Source: Acanthochlamys bracteata
Taxonomy: Eukaryota; Streptophyta; Magnoliopsida; Pandanales; Velloziaceae
Assembly (NCBI GenBank): GCA_019914995.1
Contig: CM034144.1
Location: 630,001-694,000, forward strand
DNA: 64,000 bases
Reading direction: 5' to 3'
The notes under the pieces were generated by a model. It had not been told where the DNA came from, ran no database searches, and saw nothing but the letters and a program-made list of their open reading frames with translations. Of the stretch, positions 42,273-51,910 are shown in pieces. The translations under genes and the position numbers were made by a program. The first letter of the stretch is position 1, and each line of letters starts with the position of its first letter.

Positions 42273-42649
42273 ATTTGGTTCAGAATTCACTCGAGCTCTC
42301 TAATGGCGTTCAAGATCCCGACCAATCTAATTCAGCAACTCCAATCACAGCTTTGGCAATCCTTCGGCGTGTCTGAATCACCACAACCATCCCGTCGATC
42401 AAGGAAGTCATTGCTGACCTCGATCCCGTTGTTCCTGCAAGCCTCCGTTGCGACGTTTGCAAGGGCCCGCTTATCCGTGGGACCTGCTCTACCGTCTGTA
42501 TCTATTGCGTCGGTGACCGACGTGGAGTGTGTCGGATGAGTATTTTGTTAAGCTTGTGTCTACTGCTGCTTGTAGGAAGTTTCTGGAGTCGCTTAGCTCG
42601 ATGGATTGGTGAGTTGGTGTTTGATTTTGAGTTGTTGTTTCTTCTAGGT

Positions 42650-43000
42650 TTGATTTATTAGATTGAAGAGTTCGTGTTGCATTCCCGAAAACTTTGGATC
42701 GTTATTAGATTTTCAAGAAAAAAACTTGATCTTTGTTTCAGTTCAACTATGAAGTCGCTTGCTCGACGGTTCCTTGAGTGAGACTGGACGCTTGAAATGT
42801 AAGAATATGGAGTTCCTTTTCCTAGTTTTCAGATGTTGGTGTAAGATTTTGTGTTGCATTATGAGTGAAATGGTAAAAGTTTTAGTGATACTTGTTATTG
42901 TTAGCAGATTTTCAAGAAAGAAACTTGGGCCTGTCTTTCAGTTTAACTATGGAAATAACTTGCTCTTAGTGACACCCGATGCTTGAATATTAGAATGGTC
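42650..43000. repeat. Diverged tandem duplication, about 180 bp
   Basis: Two segments (about 42655-42800 and 42840-43000) share, in order, GTGTTGCATT, AGATTTTCAAGAAA, AAACTTG and TTTCAGTT(C/T)AACTATG. They lie in the first intron of the decayed gene, and each copy carries a possible acceptor TTTCAG. Confidence 0.65.
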
Positions 43001-43315
43001 AACTAGGTAATAGCAAGGTCAGTGCATTAAGCCAATTATTGATTGAATATGAGAGTTTTTAGTTTCGAATTTGACTCAAAGCTTCCTTTGCATTTTGTTT
43101 GATATGTTTTGGGAATTTATAAATTTCGATTATTTGAAATTTTAGCCTTTAATAATTTATAAGTAGCTCATTTCTATCTGACTGAGTAGAAGACTTGTCA
43201 TTTGTCAAGCTATTTGATTTTAGGAATAACTGGTAAATATATCTCTGAGATTTGTTCTTTTTGCCCCCAGAATAATACTGTTCTTTAATATAGAAATATT
43301 CTATCGTTTGTTATG

Positions 43316-43341
43316 GAGAGAGAGAGAGAGAGAGAGAGAGA
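43316..43341. repeat. (GA)n microsatellite
   Basis: A perfect run of about 13 GA units in the intron before the large exon of the decayed gene. Confidence 0.95.
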
Positions 43342-44755
43342 AACTTTTGTACCTTTTGCTAACCTTGGTTTGAAGAATTATCCGTAGGTCTGTAGCAAAT
43401 TTGGTCTTATGCAGATTCCTACTCTTGCACCATTGCATCAGTAGTTTTACTAAGATACATTAATACAGATTACATATATGTAACAGAGCATGCTATGCTT
43501 CATGAGTGTAAAAATTACAAGCTAATTTGCTGCAGCTTCATTTGGATGTTTCCTGAAAGGATTAGTCGTTGTAGTCACCCATTAGCATATCGAATTTGTT
43601 GCTGTTTGAAGCACATTATGATTCAGTTGCTGTCTATCAATAGTTTTTCTCCTGGTTTCTGATGGCAACAACTTGCAGGAAATAGTAACCCTGGAGCCAA
43701 AAACAAGAAAGCCAATAGGGATGAAGATTCACCAAAGACTGTGAAGTCACCTGAGAGTGAGTTGGTATTGCTAGACCTCTTGGACTTGGATATATGTTGG
43801 CCTCCTGCACCTGAGGAAGCTGATAATGTCGGTACTAATGAAGCAACTTCCCAGAGTATGCATGCCTTTAACCTGTCTGGAATTTATGTAGACACCCTTT
43901 TTAGTGATACAAAAAGTTCCAATGCCTTTCTCATATTTGATGAGGAAGTAGCACCTGGGAAACAAGCAGCTCATGCAGAAAGAGATATTGCTACTGGTTC
44001 AGCTAATTCCAGTTTGATAGATAATGTTTAATCCTCAGAGATGAAAGTTAGTTCCATTGACAGTAAAGAAGCTGAAGTTAGAAATCATTTTATCCATTGG
44101 AAGGCTGATTTTCAGTCTGCAGGTACCAAACCTCTTGATAAGGATTTACAGGCTGTTGGTCTTTTTGAAGGCTTTTCTGCTGCTAAGTCTTCAATTTTTA
44201 GGTATTACTGGGACAGATTCCCAGCTCCAAGATTCAGAAAATTTTGTTTGCAAAGAACTTTTTAGGGGAAAAAATCAATTGTCTTCTATTGTTGGCTATG
44301 AAGATGAACTTTGGAGTGAAAATGATAAAGAGGCAGTGGTCACATCTGTATTCAGTGAGATTGTTATTGGTGAGGTAAAAAAAATTCAAAATGACGCGCA
44401 TATAACTTATTCCAGAAAATTATATATGGCTGGGTACTAGCACTAAAGAATCTCACAGAGGTACCACTTTGAATGAAGATGATCTTGACTTATTTGAAGC
44501 TTGGCATGATTTTACCAGCTCTGCTGGAAGTACCTGAAGATCCGTCAGCTTCAGTGAGAAAGAGTGATGCAGGAACAAGAATATACAAGGAAGCTTTGGG
44601 AAAGAAATCAGTGGATGCACAAGATCTTGATGTTGGTGATTTCGTCCATGCAGATTCTGTAGAAAGGGTGGCTGATAACAAAAGTTTGACTCAATTCAAT
44701 AGGATGGAGTTAGATGCTTCAAAATATGACAATATGAAGGAAGATGACTCATTTA

Positions 44756-45008
44756 GGTGTTGTTTGGCATTGCTTATAAACTCCTTTTCACTCCAACTTT
44801 TCATTACATGTTTCCCAATAAACCTTCTAGAACATTCTACAGATTTTTTTAATTTAAAAAGTACAAAAAACTTCTACGTCGTGAGTTCTTGTTATTACTT
44901 TTTTTTACTGTTATTTTGAGATAAAAAAGTAGAGCTGGTTTTTCAAAAATTCTACAAGTATCTTTCATTCTAGAAAAGCTCTTTTTCAAAGCACTCCCAA
45001 ACATCCCC
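44756..45008. mobile_element. MITE inserted in an exon of the decayed gene
   Basis: A 253-bp element flanked by TTA on both sides (44753-44755 and 45009-45011). The left end GGTGTTGTTTGGCATTGCTT and the right end GCACTCCCAAACATCCCC form an imperfect terminal inverted repeat. This is the Tourist/PIF-Harbinger pattern. Removing the element and one TTA restores an open reading frame across the junction (DDSFNAWQDF). Confidence 0.8.
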
Positions 45009-47369
45009 TTAATGCTTGGCAAGATTTTAGCTGTGCTGTTGAAGAAGAAGAAGAACAACATCTGTCAGATCCAGCAGGGAAGAATGATTGAGGGATAGTG
45101 ATGCACGAGAAACATTAGGAAAAGTAGAAAGGAGCAGCAAGATATTAATTTTGGCAACTTCTTCCAATCAGGTTCTCTGGTAACAGCAATTAATAGCAAA
45201 AGTTCAATCAACGCTGGTGTTGTAGACGATAGCGCAAGTTTCCCAATCATGTTGTTGTTATGGTTAATGGATTAGTTGGAAGGTATTGTTCATTGGGAAT
45301 TAAAAAGTAGTTTAGTAGATTTATAGGTAATTATTTACTGCCATGGTGTTTGTTTGCTGATTAATAGAATTTCAAAAGGTTTTCCAATTTCTGCTTTATA
45401 CCATGATAGGATGACAACAGTTGCCAGGGATTTTTCTAAATGTTGAGTTTGAATTGGTACCAAATTTTTGAGAGATGGGAGTGATACATTAGACTCAAAA
45501 TTTTGTAGCTGATAAAATTTGGAATTTTCTTTTTGATGGGTGTTTGTTTGTTTATATAAACATTGAAGAGGAACATTTTTTTTCGTGACTAATAGTTATG
45601 TTGATTTAACTCGAAGGGCTGCAATATGGTTCTAGCAGTTTGGATGAAGTATTCAGATAAAGTAATCTTTCACAGTGAATGTGTTTAATTATATATATTT
45701 TAGAAGAACTTGAGATTTAACGAATACATTTTCTTTTGCAGGTTGGGATACTGATCCGTTCTTGACAGACAGTGGTGAGGTGAGGCAACATTGGTTATCC
45801 TTAGTGTGGTTAGAAATGTACGTATACAGTTAATTACAGAAGCCCTGCTCTTAGCATTTTCTAATTTGTTGTGCAGGGTGGCCTTGCACCTGGGGGCTTC
45901 AACTTAGATGTGAAATTGTGAGTTTTTTAATTTAGAATTGCTATATAATTATCTGCAATCAAAGTTAATGTGACTGTTTATTTGGCACAGGCGGAGGCGA
46001 GTACAGACATGGAGGGCATCTTCCTTGCTCATGACACCCTGGCTTGTGGACTACGCAATGCTGCCAAGATTATAGAGGTACTTTTGCCATAACTGAACCT
46101 GACTGTATTGTAAAACATCTGAATGGCCTTTGTTTTTATTATATTAAGACGGTTTGCTGGAGGAGTTTGTGCTCAAGCAGTACCAGATTTCAACTCTGAG
46201 CTTGGAGCTTTGATCGAGGTACTTATTGTTTCAATTTCTTTTGCAAGCTTCAAAACTTTTTACATATTTCATAACTGTACATTATGGTAATCTTCTTAAC
46301 AGGCTGTGAAGGCTGATTTTGAGTCACTTAAAAAAGAAGGCTCTGGAAATGGGAGAACCAACTGTTCCCTCTGCGAAGCAGGTAACCGGGAGAAGCTCAC
46401 CTTAGTCCGTCCTCCGATTAATTTTTCGTATGCTCATCAGTTTATATCTTACTGTGGAAGGAAAATCATTTAACCGCTTCATATGCTTGCAAGGACTTGC
46501 TGAATCTATATTTTAATCTGCATTCGAAGTGGAAGCCTGATGGCGGGTACTGATAAAGAGAGATTTGCTTGCAAAGATTTAGTACTTAGCGTTTAGTTTA
46601 AGATTGTATATAGCTACTAGACTCTTAGCTAGATGTGAAACACTCTTCCATGGAGTGGACAAGTTCTATGTTAAATAAAGAGGTACCCTACGTGTATCTT
46701 CATGAGACCATTCTGCAATTTGTAGTTTGCTTTCCTTTTATGTCCTAACGAACCTAAGTCTCTTTTAATATTTGTTCAACAATGGAAGCATCTGCGATCT
46801 ACATTTGTATTCAATTTTCACATGGTTATTAACTCCTAATCTGGTGCTTTGTCTATATCTCGAGCTATATAATCATCAACTTCACATGGTTAATGACTTT
46901 GATTTGTTGTTTATCACAAGTATGATTGCCTGTTTGCCACGGTTGACTCTCTAGATTTATCGGGATTATAACTTCACGTTTTTTTGGGTTGGCTGTATTT
47001 TAATCTGCAATGCTTTTTCTTTTGCTTCATGTTCATTATTGTAGTTGAATGAAAGTTTTGAAATTGTGTTTGCTGGTTGCTACTTGTACTGCATTCATAC
47101 TGAAATCTCCCGTATAATCATCTGATGTACAAAAATAATTTCTTTTTTCATCTTCTGAAAATATATGAAAGTTCTTTAGAAATATGCAATAGAAGTGCTA
47201 TTGGAAAAGTCATTAATTAAAATTAAAATAGCACAGTTTAAACTCTATCAACCAGACACATTAGTTCAAGGCAAGTGATATCATAGTTCTGCCAGTAAGA
47301 AAATTAAGCTATTGTAATCAGTTGTCAACATTATACATATGCATTCATAAGTGGCGTCTTAGAATATTT

Positions 47370-47580
47370 TTGAAATAGAGTTTTTTTTAAATAGAAAATA
47401 ACTTTTTTTAAAATGAAATATATTTTTTTATTTTAAAAAAATAAAAATATATAATAAAAAATTTTTATTATGTAAAATTCTTTTATACTTTCTAAATTTT
47501 TATATAAATTGTTTAAATATTTATAAAATAAATATTAAAAAATATAAACTTAAAAATTAAAAAATTATTTTCGTGATAAG
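47370..47580. repeat. AT-rich dispersed repeat copy
   Basis: It shares the phrases AAAAATATATAATAAAAA, TTTATTATGTAAAATT and TTTAAATATTTATAAAATA with 63050-63245, in the same order and orientation. It is non-coding and MITE-like. Confidence 0.65.
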
Positions 47581-47813
47581 CTGAGACACTCTTTACCTAC
47601 AGTTACAATAACATCTACAACAAACCATTAAATCTCATATTTATTTCCATATCACTCTTTTCTTGCTTCTGCTACTGAATGACATCAGTAGCACCATTGT
47701 ACAATCAACCCTTTCTGAGATTCTTTTTCTTGGATCACAGGTAGCAATTATTAATTGAGGCAGAGCTGTTCTCATTTGCTCTTTTTCTTGCTTTCCAATT
47801 ATAATTATATCCA

Positions 47814-48005
47814 ATGTCAATTGAAGGACAAAGCTCTTGTACTATCTGTGGTGGAAAAGCTAAACACAAGAAGCAGAATCCAAGCAAGACACACAAGCAC
47901 AAAGTCCAAAGAATGCCATATAAAGGAAAGAAAAAGACCCAGCAACAGCAGCAGCAGCAGCGGCAGCGGCAATCTCTAGTTGGCAAAGAAGAGAAATGGT
48001 TATGA
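47814..48005 (+). CDS. Possible small Cys/Lys/Gln-rich protein
   Basis: An ATG-started frame of 63 residues with unusual but structured composition: an N-terminal CTICGG, a basic middle (KAKHKKQNPSKTHKHKVQRM), a KGKKK cluster, then a seven-residue poly-Gln stretch encoded by CAG repeats and a short basic tail. I do not recognise the family. The CxxC with nearby His could bind a metal, but no second Cys pair is present. Codon use does not look random, yet there is no clear promoter or splice evidence. It lies between a decayed gene with a Cys-rich N-terminus and the MAPKK. It may equally be a chance ORF or part of an untranslated region. Confidence 0.3.
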   Translation: MSIEGQSSCTICGGKAKHKKQNPSKTHKHKVQRMPYKGKKKTQQQQQQQRQRQSLVGKEEKWL

Positions 48006-48544
48006 AGAAATAAAAGATGAAAGGGTATTTATTGATTCCCAGTTGCAATTTGATTGATCATTGATTGATAAACTTTTCAGTGGTAAAAAGATTTGTAATC
48101 TAATACCAATTCAGTAAGTTGAATTCACATTGGTTGATTGATAACAAAATAACTAGAGTACAACAACAACCACCATCTTGCCCTTTTCTCTGCTAAACAC
48201 CACCATGAATCCAACTATTATATCAAGCTAAAAACTAAAGAATTTAAAAGCGAGAACCTAAACTCTGGCAAAAAACACTTTCTCAAAAATTTAAGAAAAA
48301 AAACTGGCAAAAAGCAGTGGTAAAATTCACACCTTTCTCCCCCAATCTTCTGCAGAACCAACTACTACCGATGTGCGCTGACCTTGAACAAGAACATAGA
48401 GGACCAAAGTCAGAATGTTTTCCACCACCCACTGCTTTGTTCTATCAGTATCTATCATTACCTGCTTGCTGGTTTTTTGAATGAGAAGCAGACTGGTGAT
48501 AAAAAATTTAATCCTGTCAAGAAGGGCAAGTCAATAACGACACA

Positions 48545-50306
48545 TCAAGGCTGGGGAAGCGGGTGATGCTGCTGCGGGTGCTGCTGATAGTGGTAATGTG
48601 AGTTTGTGGACACAAGAAGGGGAGGGGGCATAGCCATTGCGGCAGCAGCATTCTTTGTAATGAAAGGATGCTGCAGCAGCTGCGCAGCAGTGAGGCGGCG
48701 AGCTGGGTCCTTCTGCAAGCAACAAGCAATGAAACTACGAAATTCTCTGGAAGCTGAAGGGGGTGCTTCTGGTGGCTCAGCGTAGCAAATTGCACACATC
48801 AAACTGGCCCAGTCACCTTGCCGGCCAAGATTTTCACCGAATGGAAACCGACCCAAGTAAAATTCAAGTATACTAAGACCAAAGCTCCATATATCACCAG
48901 CATATCCATCGTATATACCATGGTTGAGGTCAGTGTTGATCCTTTCTGGGCTCATGTAAGCAATTGTTCCAACAGCGGAGTTGCAGGGGTCCATTGTTTG
49001 GGCAAGAATGCGGCCGACCCCAAAATCTGCAATCTTGACGTGTCGTCGGGAGTCAATAAGGAGATTGGATGGCTTGATGTCTCTGTGAACAATCTTGGAC
49101 CGGTGGAGATAAGCAAGCCCGGCAAGAATTTGCTTTGCAACATCAGCCAGCTGTGGTTCTGAAGAAATTCTCCTGCCTTCTAATGACCCACCATCCATGT
49201 ACTCCAGTAATACCTGAACAAGGATTTACATGATAAAACAGTGATAATCTAAGAATTCTAGAAAAAGTTATATGCATGTTTTTACTTTCCTACTAGAATT
49301 ATACGCTTGTATCTCAATGGTATGTTTGTGCTTCAAAGCTAATATTAAGAATTGACATCAAGACCAAGCTATGGATGCGTGGTGCTTTATTAAAAAGAGA
49401 GAGAAAAGAAAAAGAATGAAAGCGCTCATAGATTTTGGTCCATGACACCTGTTTGAGCTACTGATTGGAAGAATCATCCAACTCTGGAATTGGAATAATA
49501 GAGAAGGAGGAGCATGAAATTTTACTTTTCAACAGCAAATGTTTAAATTAGCATTACTCTACAAACGCATACAGCTTAGAAAATTTATCACTGTGAGAAA
49601 TCAGATAATGTTGAATGGAAGCTAAGTAAATGCAAAATCTTTATTCTTTTATTAATCTATGCAAACAACGGAGAATGCGACAAAAACATCCAACCTTTTT
49701 CATAGCACATCTTGAATTTCACCCTGTAAGAACTGTTATGCAACTTAATTTCGAAAAGAAGCTCAAAAATTGGTATACCAAAATGCATGAGAAATATACA
49801 AGCAAATTTCAACAGGAACGACAAGAGAACTCTAGTGAAATGTGTTAAAGGTCAAAACTTTTGAGACTGATTACCTGAATTTCTCCGGCGTGATCGAACA
49901 TTCCATGGCACCGAACAACAAACGGGCTATCAACAGTTCTCAAGATCTCGATCTCTCTACAGATCTGTCTTCTAACCGCGTCCTCATAATTTCCATAGAT
50001 CACCTTGAGCGCATAAGCACGCCCTGTCGATCGTTGTCGGACCATCCACACCGTCCCACCCGAACCGCTACCGATCCGCCGGACCCGTTCAAGCTCCGAT
50101 AATATCACCGGCGCCGGTGCTGACGTTGATGCGGACGTGGACGATGACGAAGAGCTTGGTGGGCCCATCGTTGCCGGAGCTGATGGTGGTGGTAGAGGCA
50201 GAGGGACTGCCAGCGATGGGTCGCGTTGTGGTACAGGCAGCGTTAGATCAGGCCGCCGACGTGGGCGGTTGTTCGCCGGAACTCCGCCGGGTTGCGCTGG
50301 TCTCAT
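48545..50306 (-). CDS. MAP kinase kinase, group C (MKK4/MKK5-like)
   Basis: This dual-specificity kinase should act in the MAPKKK-MKK4/5-MPK3/6 module for immunity, stomatal patterning and abscission. Two exons, 50306-49875 and 49213-48545, join in phase 0 at [13 protein letters not shown] to give 366 residues. The N-terminus has a MAPK docking site (basic RPRRR at 14-18, then LTLP) and the typical [11 protein letters not shown]. The P-loop is at 79-84, the catalytic Lys is K101, HRD is 187-189, DFG is 207-209, and activation-loop T217 and S223 have the plant spacing of five. The S-to-G change in FGVGRILAQ is a minor difference from Arabidopsis MKK5. The C-terminus is His/Gln/Pro-rich. A 661-bp intron is unexpected because Arabidopsis MKK4 and MKK5 lack introns. 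Without it the frame stops, so it must be spliced or the gene is broken. Splice sites are canonical. Confidence 0.93.
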
Positions 50307-50354
50307 AGCTTTTTCTTCTTCTTGAAGTTCAAAATATGATTAAGTGTGGATTGT

Positions 50355-50690
50355 TAGAGTTGGAGATGTTGATTCGAGATTGTTTTCCAAAGAAAGATTG
50401 GATTTTGATTAAAGGACAGTGCTGGAGAAATGGATTCGAGATTGTTTGCAAGAGAAAGATTGGACCTTTATTGAAAGTTTGAGTTGGAGCTGTTGATTTG
50501 AGAGAGTTGCTGAGAAAAAGATTAGAATTTGGTTAAGGCCAGAGCTGAAGCTGTTGATTTGTTCTGTTTCTGAAAGAAAGATTGAACTTCTATTGAGGGG
50601 TAGAGTTGGAGATGATGATTTGAGACTGTTTGTAAGAGAAGAGTGGATTTTTGTTGGAAGTTAGAGCTGGAGCTAAGAACAAGAGGAGGA
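50355..50690. repeat. 61-bp minisatellite upstream of the MAPKK
   Basis: Five diverged tandem copies plus a partial sixth. Each has AG(T/C)TGGAG, then TTGATTTGAGA, then AAGAGAAAGATTGGA and TTTATTGAA. The AGTTGGAG-like anchor recurs at about 50358, 50419, 50482, 50543, 50604 and 50665, giving a steady period of about 61 bp. It begins some 50 bp upstream of the MAPKK ATG, in its 5' UTR or core promoter. Confidence 0.85.
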
Positions 50691-51689
50691 GAAAAAGAAT
50701 GGATTTTTATGGATGAATTAGAGAGAGAATGGAGTTGTGGAATAAATAAGAGGAATTGAAACAGGAAACTGGAAAGAGAGATGAGGACGGGTTCTGGGAA
50801 GGAGGAGAATTTTAGAAGATGGGATTTCTATTTTATTTACTTTTAAAGAAAAGAATGAATGAGAAAGATTGGGATTTTTACAGAAGCTAGGAAGAAGGAG
50901 TGAAAAAGATTTTGGTGTTCCATTTTCTTAATTTCTGCTCTGTTTTATAGTTCTTTTTTTTTTTGTTTCTAAGATTTTTGGGAAAAAAAAGAAAAGAAAT
51001 GCAGAAAATTTTGAGAAATTATTATAAAATTTTATTAAGAAAATATTTTAAAATATATTTTAAATAAATATTATTAATTAGAAAATCTATAAAAATATAT
51101 AATTAACATTAAAATAAAGTTAAATGTATTTTAAAACCGTGCTTAAATAAGAGAGAGAAAGTGAGAGGTTAATTATAACATAAATAATAATAACGAGAGA
51201 GGTGATTGAAATGACGGAAGTAATAAAGAGGTAAGTTAATAATTGGTTGAAATTATTTATTTCAAAAACTTTCATGTAGTGATATCATCATCACATCACA
51301 GGTGAGAGATATGATGAACTTTAATTACCTTTTATTTAATTGCTTAAGTTAATAAATGAATAATAAGAATTAATCGTTGATAAATGTTACCAATGTGTTA
51401 AATTACTTAAGTTAAAATGACGTCAATTTCTGATTGGTCAAATTTTGGCTATATACAGAAAGAAAGATTACCAAACAAAAGAATATAACATACGGTGACT
51501 AAATTTTGAGTGTATTTAAATTTTCAGAAAGTAAATTTTATAAAATTAATTTGAAACAAGTAACACACCGTACTTGATTTGTTGTTACAGTATCAACTCA
51601 TTAGCGTATCATATATTTTAGATGCATTAATATCTCTTAAGATGAATGTGTATGTAAAATTACATTCAATTCAAAACGTGTTTCAAATA

Positions 51690-51910
51690 TTCGTTATTGA
51701 ATTTTATAAAAATTAAAATTTTTTTAAAAATAAGTTAAAAATAAAATTTATTTTTATATTTTAATAATTTTTAAAAATAAGTTAAAAATTAAAAAATATA
51801 ATTATATTAAAAAATATATAAATAAAAAAATTAAAATTAAAATTTTATATATGAAAATAAAATTATGAATTTATTATACAAATAAAATATATGAACTATT
51901 TGAAACTCTG
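51690..51910. repeat. AT-rich dispersed repeat, related to 33960-34150
   Basis: It has the same order of phrases as the block at 33960-34150, including AAAATAAAATTATGAATTT and a following ATATGAACTATTTGAAA. It is non-coding. Confidence 0.5.

Larger units (their letters stand above)
40400..42302. other. Intergenic, PR-1-like copy C to the decayed gene
   Basis: It contains the copy C promoter, AT-rich DNA, an AT-rich dispersed repeat copy near 41590-41760, and the leader of the decayed gene with a GA microsatellite. No coding gene is recognised. Confidence 0.5.
42303..46385 (+). pseudogene. Decayed multi-exon gene: Cys-rich N-terminus and W-x-DF repeats
   Basis: The original protein seems to belong to a plant family often annotated dentin sialophosphoprotein-like; its function is unknown to me. 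ATG 42303 opens MAFKIPTNLIQQLQSQLW. A frame change near 42390 leads to IKEVIADLDPVVPASLRCDV and a zinc-ribbon-like RCDVCKGPLIRGTCSTVCIYC. Another shift leads to SDEYFVKLVSTAACRKFLES. The next large exon starts at 43679. It has an in-frame TAA at 44029-44031, a frameshift near 44200, and another after FEAWHDFTSSAGS. A second motif, DDSFNAWQDFSCA, is split by a MITE at 44756-45008. More shifts follow. Short exon-like pieces continue (45742-45780 GWDTDPFLTD; 45990-46076 HDTLACGLRNAAKII; about 46300-46370 AVKADFESLKKEG). These might still be expressed, but the whole is not a working gene. Confidence 0.7.
46386..48544. other. Intergenic, decayed gene to MAPKK
   Basis: It contains the 3' flank of the decayed gene, an AT-rich repeat copy at 47370-47580, one possible small CDS (47814-48005), and the 3' UTR region of the minus-strand MAPKK. 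No other gene is seen. Confidence 0.5.

Noticed and set aside
48818-49162. Frame on the plus strand opposite the MAPKK
   Set aside because: It is antisense to a conserved kinase exon, so it is a shadow frame.
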